The notes under the pieces were generated by a model. It had not been told where the DNA came from. It saw only the letters and a program-made list of their open reading frames with translations, and searched no databases. Positions 52,103 to 60,621 of a stretch of 64,000 nucleotides of DNA are shown here, in pieces. Made by a program: the position numbers and the translations under genes. This DNA is from VXYL01 sp965203685 (GTDB taxonomy: Bacteria > Pseudomonadota > Gammaproteobacteria > Pseudomonadales > Azotimanducaceae), in assembly GCA_965203685.1 (NCBI GenBank), contig OZ241908.1, positions 5,332,001 to 5,396,000 of the forward strand. Reading direction: 5' to 3'. Within the stretch, counting starts at the first letter, position 1. Each line of letters starts with the position of its first letter.

Positions 52103-52777
52103 CTAATCGGGCTCCGGCCACAGCTCCCCGAGCAACAGTCGGAACCCGGGCAGCTCGGGGTCGCCCGAGACGCTCGTCGGCGAATCCAGTTCCTCGGCGG
52201 CGAGTTCCGGGCGATAGACGACCACTTCGCGATTCGCGGGATCGATCAGCCACCCCAGCGCGGACCCGCACGCAATGTACTCCGACATCTTCGCCCTTGG
52301 CGGCGGCAATGGGTCAGTCGCCGAACGAAGTTCGATGACGAAGTCGGGGCAAATTGGCAGGAACCTCGATTTCTCATCCGGACTGAGCGCCGCCAAGCGT
52401 TCGTTGCTCACCCACGATGCGTCTGGCGAACGAATCGCCCCGTTGGGCAATACGTACCCAGCGGAGGAGTCGGCTGCTCGCCCGGTGCCGTTCATCCTCG
52501 CCCAGTCCTGTAGCTGGTGCGTGATCTCGGCGTTTTTCGCCGCAGTTTCCCATCCTGCCGGCGGCATGATCGACACGTCGCCCGCGGTATCTCGTTCGAT
52601 GCGCAGCTCGTTGTTGAGGCGGCAGAACTCGTAGAACTGCTCGTCTGTTGGGCAAAGCGCGGGTTGCAGACGGACCACGACCACGTCGTTCGCAGTGTCT
52701 CTCTGCCTCGAAACCCCATGTGGTGCGACCGTCACGACCCAGCCTCGCTTCGTGTCAGGAAGAATACTCGCCCGCAC
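52103..52777 (-). CDS. Uma2-family (DUF820) putative endonuclease
   Basis: Up to 224 residues from GTG 52777; a GTG near 52735 would be shorter. Family markers: ADSSAGYVLPNGAIRSPDASWVS, LPICPDFVIELRS and the downstream Lys region AKMSEYIACGSALGWLIDP, which together form the PD-(D/E)XK-like core of Uma2 proteins. These occur in many copies in cyanobacteria and marine bacteria; biological role unclear. It is followed on the same strand by no partner. Confidence 0.85.
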   Translation of the reverse strand: MRASILPDTKRGWVVTVAPHGVSRQRDTANDVVVVRLQPALCPTDEQFYEFCRLNNELRIERDTAGDVSIMPPAGWETAAKNAEITHQLQDWARMNGTGRAADSSAGYVLPNGAIRSPDASWVSNERLAALSPDEKSRFLPICPDFVIELRSATDPLPPPRAKMSEYIACGSALGWLIDPANREVVVYRPELAAEELDSPTSVSGDPELPGFRLLLGELWPEPD

Positions 52778-52806
52778 CCGGGCTTTCAGGGTCTGCTGCC
52801 TAACCG

Positions 52807-53805
52807 CTACTCTATGCCAACGACACGGTCGACATAGCGGAGTTTCACGGCCGTGCCATCAGAGATGCCGAAAGGATAGGCATCGTCCAGCCCCAAGCTA
52901 CGGTTCAGGTCGTTCACTACTTCCGCTACGGCTCGCCAATCCTCGACCATCGAGCCGAACGTCGCCTCGTTCGCGAATGGGTTGCCGATCTTGCGTCCCT
53001 CGATAGCCATTCCATCGTCCGCGGCCGTCTGCAGCGTGTCGACCATGTGCAGGTAGTGCGCCCAGCACTCCGCGAAGTCCTCAAGCGGGTGTGATGCCGC
53101 GTAGGCGTTGATAAAGCTGTCCTGCCAGTTCGCCGGCGGCCCGTCCCGGTAGTAGGTCTCCAGCGCTTCGGGGTATGGCTTGCGCTCGTCGCCGAACACT
53201 TCGCGGAACTCGCTCGGATCGGGCGCGACTAGCCGCTGCCAGTAGTAATGGCCCGACTCGTGCCGGAAGTGACCAAGGAGCGTGCGATAGGACTCGTTCA
53301 TCGTCATCCGCATACGCTCGCGCAAGTGCGGGTCGGCTTCCAAGAGGTTGATCGTGATGAGGCCTTCGAGGTGCCCGGTGACGACCGCTTCATCGGCCGC
53401 GGGGTCCAAGTCAACCCCATCCAAGCGGGCGTCGGCCAGGATGTGGAATGCGAGGCCGTCCTTGCGGTCGGCGCGGCCTTCCACGGGGAGTCCTAGCGAC
53501 AACAGGGTGAACAGCAGGCGCCGCTTTGCTTTCTCCACTTCGTAGTAGAGCTTGATTCGTCGGCGGTCGGACAGGTCCGGGACGATCTCGTTCAAGGCGC
53601 ATGCCCGGCAGAACGCATCGCCCGGAGAAGACACCAGCCAGTTGCAGGTCTTGAGCGAGTCGCGGTTGGCGCAGTGCTTGTCCCCGGGTCGGACGGGACG
53701 CAGCGTTAGGTGCTCGACATCGAACGCCAACTCTCGGCCACAAGCGAGGCAGCGGTCGTTCTCGAAGTAGATCCGGTTGCCGCAGGTGCAGCTAAACGAC
53801 CGCAC
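52807..53805 (-). CDS. Zinc-ribbon metallopeptidase (Peptidase_Mx, formerly DUF2248)
   Basis: 332 residues from GTG 53805. Two N-terminal zinc knuckles (CTCGNRIYFENDRCLACG and a second ending CRAC) precede a catalytic domain with HESGHYYW (HEXXH) near residue 178 and a downstream HPLEDFAECWAHYLHM. This is the usual arrangement of the putative zinc-binding metallopeptidase family. The substrate is unknown. Its promoter region abuts the group II intron remnant. Confidence 0.88.
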   Translation of the reverse strand: MRSFSCTCGNRIYFENDRCLACGRELAFDVEHLTLRPVRPGDKHCANRDSLKTCNWLVSSPGDAFCRACALNEIVPDLSDRRRIKLYYEVEKAKRRLLFTLLSLGLPVEGRADRKDGLAFHILADARLDGVDLDPAADEAVVTGHLEGLITINLLEADPHLRERMRMTMNESYRTLLGHFRHESGHYYWQRLVAPDPSEFREVFGDERKPYPEALETYYRDGPPANWQDSFINAYAASHPLEDFAECWAHYLHMVDTLQTAADDGMAIEGRKIGNPFANEATFGSMVEDWRAVAEVVNDLNRSLGLDDAYPFGISDGTAVKLRYVDRVVGIE

Positions 53806-53859
53806 GGTTTGTGGGGTTCACGTTTGGGGCGTGGCGAACGCGAGGCCTGGGATGCGGCC

Positions 53860-54516
53860 GGGTGGCCGAGGGCGGTTGCCCGCCCCCGGCTCCCACAGAT
53901 CCGAACGTGCCCAACTCAGGCATTCGGCTCCTCGGACCATGGAATCGCTGCGCTGGCGCGCACCCGCGAGCCGCCGTTTCGGACGACTCCCCGCTAGCTG
54001 CCGGGCTTGCGTTGAGACGGCTTGTGGCCCGATGTCCATGCCGTCTGTCCGCCCGACAGCCCATGATCCGGTCCGTCGCTTCCCTCCGCCGGGTTCCGTG
54101 GGGCCGGTTCCCCGACTTCGGCGGTACTATCAACGAACTCCGACTTCTCGCCGCCCGTCCCGCCGCACTTCGTCTCCTTCGCTTGGCGGTACCACGGGTC
54201 GCCCTGTTCGCTCCCGCGGGGGTGGGCCGTCCCTGGGGCCGGGACGCACTTGTATGGCGGCCGTCCGCGTGCCGCGTCTTCGGTGGAGACGGCGAGACCT
54301 CCCAGGTTCCTGGGCGACCCATCGCCTGCATGCCCCGCTCTACGACCCCGGCGGAACCTCCGGCACCCGGCCAATCTCGGTGCCGGCGGTGTTGCCTTCC
54401 GCACCCGTCACGGCGTCGGCTTCCACGATCACGACTATTTCGGGGCTCAATCACGCGGCCTGCAAGGCTCCCTGTGTACGCTTCGCAGCCGGGGTCGCCC
54501 CCGGACCACGCAACAC
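53860..54516 (-). mobile_element. Group II intron remnant without reverse-transcriptase ORF
   Basis: Read on the minus strand the region ends with a recognisable group II domain V (53897-53930) and a domain VI-like hairpin (53865-53890). Upstream are stretches whose translations (PGTWEV.SP, WYRQAKETKCGGTGGEKSEF, VPPKSGNRPHGT) resemble those read before the maturase gene in bacterial group II introns. No reverse transcriptase of the expected ~420 residues fits between them, so the maturase is deleted. The 5' end is not fixed; GTGTTGCG reading down from 54516 is one candidate for the GUGYG-type start. The element sits between the minus-strand genes at 54745 and 53805. Confidence 0.65.
53897..53930 (-). 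ncRNA. Group II intron domain V
   Basis: 34 nt that begin GAGCCGAATGCC and end GTTCGGATCT on the minus strand. The catalytic AGC triad is at positions 2-4, the two stems GCCGAA/TTCGGA-type and TGCC/GGCA-type pair, and the CG bulge is in the expected place. The terminal loop differs from the usual GAAA. Directly 3' is the hairpin GCCGGGGGCGG-GCAA-CCGCCCTCGGC, fitting domain VI, although a clear branch-point A was not identified. Confidence 0.7.
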
Positions 54517-54642
54517 TCGGTTCCGGCTGGCTGGCCAACCTTGGCCGGGTCAGGTCTTCCACCTGCTGGGTCGCAAAGAAGGTTTCCGTCATGTCAATCC
54601 ATGGCTTCCCCCTCCACCAAGCTTTGCCTGGCGCAAGACGGG

Positions 54643-54707
54643 GACGTCCGCGCACCGATGCGGACGAGGACGTCCGCGCACCATATGCGGACGGGGACGT
54701 CCGCGCA
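54643..54707. repeat. Triple array of the GCGGACG/ACGTCCGC palindromic repeat
   Basis: GACGTCCGCGCA occurs at 54643, 54669 and 54696, i.e. every 26-27 bp. The second and third form GCGGACGA-GG-ACGTCCGC (54660-54677) and GCGGACGG-GG-ACGTCCGC (54687-54704). Located between the XDH-type gene and the intron remnant. Three imperfect units are too few and too short to be a CRISPR. Confidence 0.7.
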
Positions 54708-54744
54708 CTGCCTGGGACGAGGCGTGCGCGTACCCAGAGGGCGC

Positions 54745-57000
54745 TCACGCGCCCCCGTTTCCGCCGTTGTCGATGGCTTCCAGCACCCGGGGTGGGGACA
54801 GCGGCAGCTCGGTCATCCGTATGCCGATGGCGTGGCTGACCGCGTTGCCGACCGCTGCCAGGGGCGCGACGATGGGTGTTTCGCCGCAACCTCGCACGCC
54901 GTAAGGGTGGTTGGGATTGGGGACCTCGATGATCTCCGTGTCGATCATCGGCAGGTCCGAGGCGACCGGGACGCGGTAATCGAGAAAGCCCGGATTCTCC
55001 AGCACGCCGTCGCCGTCGTAGATGTACTCCTCGTTCAACGCCCAGCCGATGCCCTGTACCGCGCCGCCCTGCATCTGGCCTTCGACGTAGTCCGGGTGGA
55101 TGGCGGTGCCGGCGTCCTGGATGGCGGTGAAGCTGTTGACGGTGGCGCGGCCGGTTTCCCGGTCCACGTGGACGTCGGCCATGTTGACGGAGAACGCGGG
55201 GCCCGGGCCTTGCGCGTTCAGAGCCGCCCGTCCCGAGATCGGGCCGCCGGTGCGGGCCGCGTTGCGGGCGAGGTCGGCGAGCGACAACGGTTCGGCGTCG
55301 ACGTTGACGCCGGGGGCCGGTCGCGCTTCGCCTTCCGACCACTCGACTTGTTCCTCGTCGATGCCCCAGGTGAGCGCCGCGCGGGACTTGAGCTGGCCGA
55401 TCACGTCCTCGCAGGCGCGGATCACCGCCATGCCCGTGGCGAACGTCGTGCGGCTGCCGCCGGTCGTCGCACAGTAGCCGGTGCTGTCCGTGTCGCCCAC
55501 GCGGATGCGGATGCGCTCGTAAGGAACCCCCAGGGTCTCTGCGGCCATCAGCGCCATGGAGGCGCGGCTGCCGCCGATGTCGGGGCTGCCTTCGACGATC
55601 TTGACCATACCGGTGTCGGCGATGTGCACCTCGGCACTCGACTGGTTGCCGCCGTTGAACCAGAAACCGACGGCAATGCCACGACCTTCCGCTTCGCCCA
55701 AGGGTCTTTGGTAGTTGGGGTGCGCCTTGGCGGCGTTCAGGCAGTCGGTCAGGCCGATGGCCCCGAACGTGGGGCCGTAGGCGGCATGCGTGCCTTTCTC
55801 CGCGGCGTTCTTGAGCCGGAAGTCGATGGGGTCCATGCCCAGTTTCTCGGCGAGTTCGTCGAGAACGCATTCGCCGGCGAACATGGACTGCGGCGCGCCG
55901 GGCGCGCGGTAGGCGGCGACGCGCGGCCTGTTGACGACCACCTCGTAGCCCTCGATGAGTACGTCGGCCACGTCGTAGGGCGCGAACATGCACATGGCGC
56001 CGGCGCCGAGCGGGCTGCCCGGATAGGCGCCGGCTTCGTAGATCAGCTTGGCGTACATGGCGACGATGGTGCCGTCGCTCTTGCAGCCGATCTTCGCGGT
56101 GTTCACCGTACCGGACGCTGGCCCCGTGGCGCGGAACACGTCCTCGCGGGTCATCACCATCTTCACCGGGCGACCGCTTTTCTGCGACAGCTTGAGCGCG
56201 AGCGGTTCTAGATAGATGGTCGTCTTGCCACCGAAGCCGCCACCGATCTCGCTCGCGATCACGCGGATGTCGCCCTCGTCCATGCCCATCGCCATGGCGG
56301 TCATCGACCGCACGCCGAAGTGGCCCTGGGTGGGACACCATACGGTGGCCTGGCCGTCCTCGTTGAAGTTGCCGACGCAGGCGTGGGGCTCGATGTAGCC
56401 CTGGTGCACCATCGGCGTCGTGAACGTCCGTTCGACGACCACGTCGGCCTTGGCGAACGCGGCTTCCACGTCGCCCTTGGAGATGACCTGCTTCTTGACG
56501 AGGTTGGAAGGCGTCTCCGGGGTCTCCGGCAGCCCCTCCGTGAAGAGGTCGTCGTGCAGGACCGGGGCGTCCGGCGCCATGGCGGCGAGGGCGTCCGTGA
56601 CCGCATCGAGCACTTCGTAGTCCACCACCACGGCAGCGGCGGCCGCTTCGGCGGCCTGGTTCGACGTTGCCGCGACTGCGGCCACGGCGTGGCCGTGATA
56701 GAGCACTTTGTCGCTGGCCAGCAGGTTGTCGTTGAAACCCTTGCGCCGCCAACTCATCTGCGAGCGGTCCGGGAAGTCGGCCGCGGTGACCACGGCAAGA
56801 ACGCCGGGCATCGCTTCAGCCGCACTCGTGTCGACGCTCTTGATGCGCGCATGGGCGTGCGGACTGCGTACGACCTTGCCGAAGAGCATGCCGGGCAGGG
56901 CGTGGTCGGCGCCGAAGTTGGCACGACCCGTGACTTTCTCCAACCCGTCCGGCCTGACGGGGCGGGTGCCAATGTACTTGAGTCCTGCTGCGGCGCTCAT
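54745..57000 (-). CDS. Xanthine dehydrogenase-family molybdopterin-binding subunit
   Basis: 751 residues from ATG 57000 (GAGGAG upstream). Conserved parts of the large Mo subunit are visible: TGRANFGADHALPGMLFGKVVRSPHAHARI, EIGGGFGGK, YRAPGAPQSMFAGE and the active-site Glu motif GCGETPIV near the C-terminus. Such subunits oxidise aromatic aldehydes, purines, CO or nicotinate-like compounds together with FAD and 2Fe-2S subunits. Neither partner is adjacent, so they would have to be encoded elsewhere or come from another complex. Substrate not predictable. Confidence 0.9.
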   Translation of the reverse strand: MSAAAGLKYIGTRPVRPDGLEKVTGRANFGADHALPGMLFGKVVRSPHAHARIKSVDTSAAEAMPGVLAVVTAADFPDRSQMSWRRKGFNDNLLASDKVLYHGHAVAAVAATSNQAAEAAAAAVVVDYEVLDAVTDALAAMAPDAPVLHDDLFTEGLPETPETPSNLVKKQVISKGDVEAAFAKADVVVERTFTTPMVHQGYIEPHACVGNFNEDGQATVWCPTQGHFGVRSMTAMAMGMDEGDIRVIASEIGGGFGGKTTIYLEPLALKLSQKSGRPVKMVMTREDVFRATGPASGTVNTAKIGCKSDGTIVAMYAKLIYEAGAYPGSPLGAGAMCMFAPYDVADVLIEGYEVVVNRPRVAAYRAPGAPQSMFAGECVLDELAEKLGMDPIDFRLKNAAEKGTHAAYGPTFGAIGLTDCLNAAKAHPNYQRPLGEAEGRGIAVGFWFNGGNQSSAEVHIADTGMVKIVEGSPDIGGSRASMALMAAETLGVPYERIRIRVGDTDSTGYCATTGGSRTTFATGMAVIRACEDVIGQLKSRAALTWGIDEEQVEWSEGEARPAPGVNVDAEPLSLADLARNAARTGGPISGRAALNAQGPGPAFSVNMADVHVDRETGRATVNSFTAIQDAGTAIHPDYVEGQMQGGAVQGIGWALNEEYIYDGDGVLENPGFLDYRVPVASDLPMIDTEIIEVPNPNHPYGVRGCGETPIVAPLAAVGNAVSHAIGIRMTELPLSPPRVLEAIDNGGNGGA

Positions 57001-57096
57001 GCAAGCTTCTCCTCGTTCCCTACGCGGTCAAGCCGCTAACTATACGATGGAAAACATGACGAATGACGTTCGCGACCGCGCGACCCGGCGGCCTCG

Positions 57097-58587
57097 ATGA
57101 GCTACGAGGAACTTCACAGCCGCTTCAAGCGGATCGGCGATCTCAATCACGCCTTGGCGATCCTGTCATGGGACGAGGCGGCCATGATGCCGACCGGCGG
57201 CGGGACGATCCGGGCCGAGTCGATGGCTACCCTGTCCGGGATGGTCCACGACATGGTGGGAGCCACCGAGACCGGGGAGTTGGCGGAGGCGGCACTCGCG
57301 GAGAATCTCGACGATTGGCAAACCGCCAACGTGGAACTGATCCGGCGTGACTGGCAGGCGGCGCGTGCCTTGCCCGGCGATCTGGTCGTCGCGTTGTCCA
57401 CGGCGGCGTCCACCTGCCAACAGGTGTGGCGACCAGCGCGTCCTGCGAACGATTGGGGAGCCGTGGCCGGTCCGCTCGAAACCGTGCTCGCGCTCACGCG
57501 GGAAAAGGCCCAGGCCCTCGCCGACGCGCTGGGCTGCGATCCCTATGATGCCCTGCTCGACAGCTACCAGCCCGGCCTTACGAAGGCCCAGGTCGATCCC
57601 CTGTTCGCGCAACTGCGCGACGTGCTGCCCGGGCTCATCGACAGCGCCCTCGATCAGCAAGATGTACCGCTGCCCATCACCGACACATTCGGCGTCGAAC
57701 GCCAGGAGGCGCTCGGAAAAGCGTTGATGACCAAGGTCGGCTTCGACTTCGAGCGTGGGCTGCTCGGCGTCAGCCACCATCCGTTCTGCGGCGGCGTGCC
57801 GGACGACACCCGCATCACCACCCGGTACAACGAGGCGGACTTCCTGGAGTCCATGTTCGCCGTGCTCCACGAGACCGGCCACGCGCTCTACCAGCAGGGC
57901 TTGCCGGAGGCGTGGCGCAGACAGCCAGTGGGCGAGGCCAACGGGATGGCGATGCACGAAAGCCAGTCGCTCCTGATGGAGATGCAGGTCTGCCGCGGTG
58001 CCGCGTTCCTCGACTTTGCCGCCCCCATCGTTCAGCGCTCGCTGCTCGGTGCTCCCACCGATGCGCCCGAGTGGCAGCCCGACAACCTGCTCAACCTGGC
58101 AAAGCGTGTCCGCAGAGGCTACATCCGTGTCGACTCCGACGAGTTGACGTATCCGCTGCACGTCATCCTGCGCTACGAGCTTGAATCCGCGCTGCTCGAC
58201 GGCAGCCTAAATGTCGCCGACATCCCCGATGCGTGGCACGACAAGATGTCGCGCTACCTCGGCCTGTCCACGGACGGCAACTTCCGGGACGGCTGCATGC
58301 AGGACACGCACTGGTTCATGGGGCTGATCGGCTACTTCCCGTCCTATACGCTCGGCGCCGTGATCGCGGCCCAACTCTTCGCGACGATCCGGGAACGCGT
58401 TGTCGGCGTCGACGAAGCCATCCGCCACGGCGAATTCGGCGTCTTGGTCGACTGGCTACGCGCCAACATCCACGGTCGTGGTCAGCTCATGCCGGCGATG
58501 GACTTGATCGCCGAGGTGACCGGCGAGCCGCTCGGTCCCGACGCGTTCCTTGCCCACCTGAAGGCCCGTTATCTCGACGCCGCCTGA
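57097..58587 (+). CDS. M32-family (Taq) carboxypeptidase
   Basis: 496 residues, normal for the family. Metal site HETGHALYQQGLP (HEXXH) with the following Glu helix (GMAMHESQSL), plus HHPFCGG.PDDTRITTRY and DTHWF.G.IGYFPSYTLG, which are all M32 hallmarks. A cytoplasmic Zn or Co carboxypeptidase that trims amino acids from peptide C-termini. It is divergent from the Mo-subunit gene and 10 bp upstream of the sirtuin gene. Confidence 0.93.
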   Translation: MSYEELHSRFKRIGDLNHALAILSWDEAAMMPTGGGTIRAESMATLSGMVHDMVGATETGELAEAALAENLDDWQTANVELIRRDWQAARALPGDLVVALSTAASTCQQVWRPARPANDWGAVAGPLETVLALTREKAQALADALGCDPYDALLDSYQPGLTKAQVDPLFAQLRDVLPGLIDSALDQQDVPLPITDTFGVERQEALGKALMTKVGFDFERGLLGVSHHPFCGGVPDDTRITTRYNEADFLESMFAVLHETGHALYQQGLPEAWRRQPVGEANGMAMHESQSLLMEMQVCRGAAFLDFAAPIVQRSLLGAPTDAPEWQPDNLLNLAKRVRRGYIRVDSDELTYPLHVILRYELESALLDGSLNVADIPDAWHDKMSRYLGLSTDGNFRDGCMQDTHWFMGLIGYFPSYTLGAVIAAQLFATIRERVVGVDEAIRHGEFGVLVDWLRANIHGRGQLMPAMDLIAEVTGEPLGPDAFLAHLKARYLDAA

Positions 58588-58597
58588 CAGCCCGCGT

Positions 58598-59422
58598 TTG
58601 CTCGAGGCGTTCGTCCGCGACCATGTCCCGCTGTTCGTGCTGACGGGTGCGGGCTTGAGCACCGCGTCCGGGATCGCCGACTACCGCGGTCGCGACGGTC
58701 GCTGGAAGCGCACGCAGCCGGTGATGTACCGCGACTTCGTGCGTCACGAGAGCAGCCGCCAACGCTACTGGGCCCGCGGCTTCGCAGGCTGGCCGTCGTT
58801 CCGGGACGCCGAACCGAACCCGGGGCATTTCGCCTTGGCAGCGATGGAGCAGGCCGGGCTCGTGACCCTGGTATTGACTCAGAACGTCGACGGGTTGCAC
58901 CAACGCGCCGGCCAGCGCTCCGTCATCGACTTGCATGGCCGCCTCAACCGGGTCGTCTGCTTGGACTGCGGCGCGACGGACAGCCGCGACCGTGTCCAAG
59001 AGCGCCTAGCCGGCACCAACCCGTGGCTCCGCGACATCCACGTCGACCCAACGGCGCTGCGTGCGGACGGCGACGCCGAACTGCCGGAGGTGGATCTCCA
59101 AAGCTTGCGGACGCCCCGCTGCCCCGTGTGCGGGGGCGTGGTCAAGCCGGACGTCGTCTTCTTCGGGGAGAACGTGCCGCGCCATCGCGTGGACGACGCG
59201 ATGGCCGCGCTCGGTCGATGCCGCGGCATGCTGGTCGTGGGTTCCTCGCTGGCGGTTTATTCCGGGTTCCGCTTTTGCCGACGGGCGCGGGAGTTGGGGC
59301 TGCCGGTGGCCGCGATCAACGACGGCGTCACGCGGGCGGACGAGTTCCTGGTGGTCAAGGACGGCGGGCCATGTGCGGACGTGCTGTCAGGACTGGCGGC
59401 CGGGCGCGAGTGCCGCTCATAA
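58598..59422 (+). CDS. Sir2-family NAD-dependent protein deacylase
   Basis: 274 residues from TTG 58598; an in-frame stop at 58559 leaves no better start. NAD site LTGAGLSTASGIADYRG, TQNVDGLHQRAG, catalytic His in DLHGRL, zinc cysteines CLDC and CPVC, and GSSLAVYSGF are all in order. The pattern fits class II bacterial sirtuins. It removes acyl groups from lysines using NAD+. Probably co-transcribed with the carboxypeptidase. Confidence 0.92.
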   Translation: MLEAFVRDHVPLFVLTGAGLSTASGIADYRGRDGRWKRTQPVMYRDFVRHESSRQRYWARGFAGWPSFRDAEPNPGHFALAAMEQAGLVTLVLTQNVDGLHQRAGQRSVIDLHGRLNRVVCLDCGATDSRDRVQERLAGTNPWLRDIHVDPTALRADGDAELPEVDLQSLRTPRCPVCGGVVKPDVVFFGENVPRHRVDDAMAALGRCRGMLVVGSSLAVYSGFRFCRRARELGLPVAAINDGVTRADEFLVVKDGGPCADVLSGLAAGRECRS

Positions 59423-59509
59423 CACCAATGTAAGACACCGCCGAGCCCGGCTATGTGCTTTGCGAGCACGACCGCTTGTCCCACCCCTAAATCGAGCAGT
59501 TGCGTTGCA

Positions 59510-59524
59510 TACCCCATTGGGGTA
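59510..59524. promoter_or_regulatory. Palindrome upstream of the HigBA-like genes, probable operator
   Basis: TACCCCA-T-TGGGGTA is a perfect 7-bp inverted repeat ending 14 bases before the toxin ATG. The antitoxin in this operon has a helix-turn-helix domain, so autorepression at this site is likely. Confidence 0.6.
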
Positions 59525-59538
59525 CTGTTGCGCTGCTG

Positions 59539-59877
59539 ATGCAGACCGTAGCCGAAACCCCGACGTTCTCGCGGCAGGCCGCCAAGCTGTTCAATGACGA
59601 GGAAAAGCGCGAACTGATCGACTACCTGGCGAGGAACCCACTTGCCGGCGAAGCGATCCCTGGAACGGGCGGCGTCCGCAAGCTTCGTTTCGCAGTAACG
59701 GGTCGGGGCAAGCGAGGTGGCGCGCGGATCATCTACTACTATTTGGACCAAAGGATGCCACTCTACGCGCTTCTCGCCTATGCGAAGTCCGCCCAGACGG
59801 ACTTGACGCCCGAAGAGAGGCGCGCGGCTGCCGCAATGGCATCGGCGCTCAAGGCAACTTTGAAGGAGGCGCGATGA
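59539..59877 (+). CDS. RelE/HigB-type toxin
   Basis: 112 residues from ATG 59539. Short basic protein with the RelE/ParE strand pattern (GTGGVRKLRFAVTGRGKRGGARIIYYYL and PLYALLAYAKSAQTDLTPEE), as in HigB-like mRNA-cleaving toxins. The toxin gene precedes its antitoxin and overlaps it by ATGA, the HigBA order. The frame is intact. Confidence 0.85.
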   Translation: MQTVAETPTFSRQAAKLFNDEEKRELIDYLARNPLAGEAIPGTGGVRKLRFAVTGRGKRGGARIIYYYLDQRMPLYALLAYAKSAQTDLTPEERRAAAAMASALKATLKEAR

Positions 59878-60155
59878 GCACTTTCGGGAAGGACTTAATC
59901 AAGTCACTCGGCGAGGCCCTAGCGCATGCGAAGGGCGAAGGTCCGGCCACCGTGCACACGCACGTCACTCCGCGCGAGGTTCGTCTACAAGCGAATCTGA
60001 CGCAGGCGGAGATGGCCCCCCTGATGGGAATGAGCCTGTCCGGATACCGCAAGTGGGAGCAGGGCACGCGCAACGTCAGCGGACCCGCGGAAACCTTGCT
60101 GCGCGTCATCCAAAGGGAACCAGAGGCGGTTCGTCGAGCGCTGCTACCGGGTTGA
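59874..60155 (+). CDS. XRE-type helix-turn-helix antitoxin (HigA-like)
   Basis: 93 residues. The C-terminal half is an XRE helix-turn-helix (REVRLQANLTQAEMAPLMGMSLSGYRKWEQGTRN) of the type found in MqsA/HigA antitoxins. Translationally coupled to the toxin. Expected to neutralise it and to repress the operon through the upstream palindrome. Confidence 0.88.
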   Translation: MSTFGKDLIKSLGEALAHAKGEGPATVHTHVTPREVRLQANLTQAEMAPLMGMSLSGYRKWEQGTRNVSGPAETLLRVIQREPEAVRRALLPG

Positions 60156-60208
60156 ATTCACACTCGGACAGCAGCTTGGCTGGTAAGGCTCCGCACACGA
60201 CTCCCCGA

Positions 60209-60574
60209 ATGATTGCGAAAAAGAACCTAGCGGCCCACTTTGCGAGCTTTCGAGAGCCCTGGTCACCGAGAGTTGCCGGCGACATCAACGACATGCAGAT
60301 CAAGCTGGCCAAGCTCGAGGGCGCGTTCGTCTGGCACAGTCACGATGAGGAGGATGAGTTGTTCCTGGTCGTCTCGGGGCGTCTGCGAATGGAGTTCCGC
60401 GACCAGGCGGCCCAGGTGCTCGAACCTGGTGAGTTCATCATCGTCCCACACGGAACGGAACACAGGCCCGTCGCCGAGGAGCCGTGCGAGGTCGTGCTAC
60501 TCGAGCCGAAGAGCACGCTCAATACTGGCAACATCGTCAATGAACGAACTGTCAGGCGGCTGAAGCGGATCTAG
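60209..60574 (+). CDS. Single-domain cupin protein
   Basis: 121 residues from ATG 60209; the longer frame overlaps the antitoxin and is not used. Cupin motif 1 WHSHDEEDELFLVVSGRL and motif 2 LEPGEFIIVPHGTEHRP hold three His and one Glu that would bind a metal. Small cupins of this type act as isomerases, dioxygenases or sugar-binding proteins; nothing nearby decides. It is 53 bp downstream of the antitoxin. Confidence 0.9.
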   Translation: MIAKKNLAAHFASFREPWSPRVAGDINDMQIKLAKLEGAFVWHSHDEEDELFLVVSGRLRMEFRDQAAQVLEPGEFIIVPHGTEHRPVAEEPCEVVLLEPKSTLNTGNIVNERTVRRLKRI

Positions 60575-60621
60575 TGTCACCACGGTGCACCCGGCTGCCT
60601 TCAGCCACAAAGGGGCAGCCG

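Noticed and set aside
54643..54707. Possible CRISPR array
   Set aside because: Only three units of about 26 bp with near-zero spacer and palindromic arms, and no cas genes nearby.
53792..56752. 986-codon open frame on the minus strand
   Set aside because: It overlaps the XDH-type subunit in another frame and runs on through the group II intron remnant; no protein family fits.
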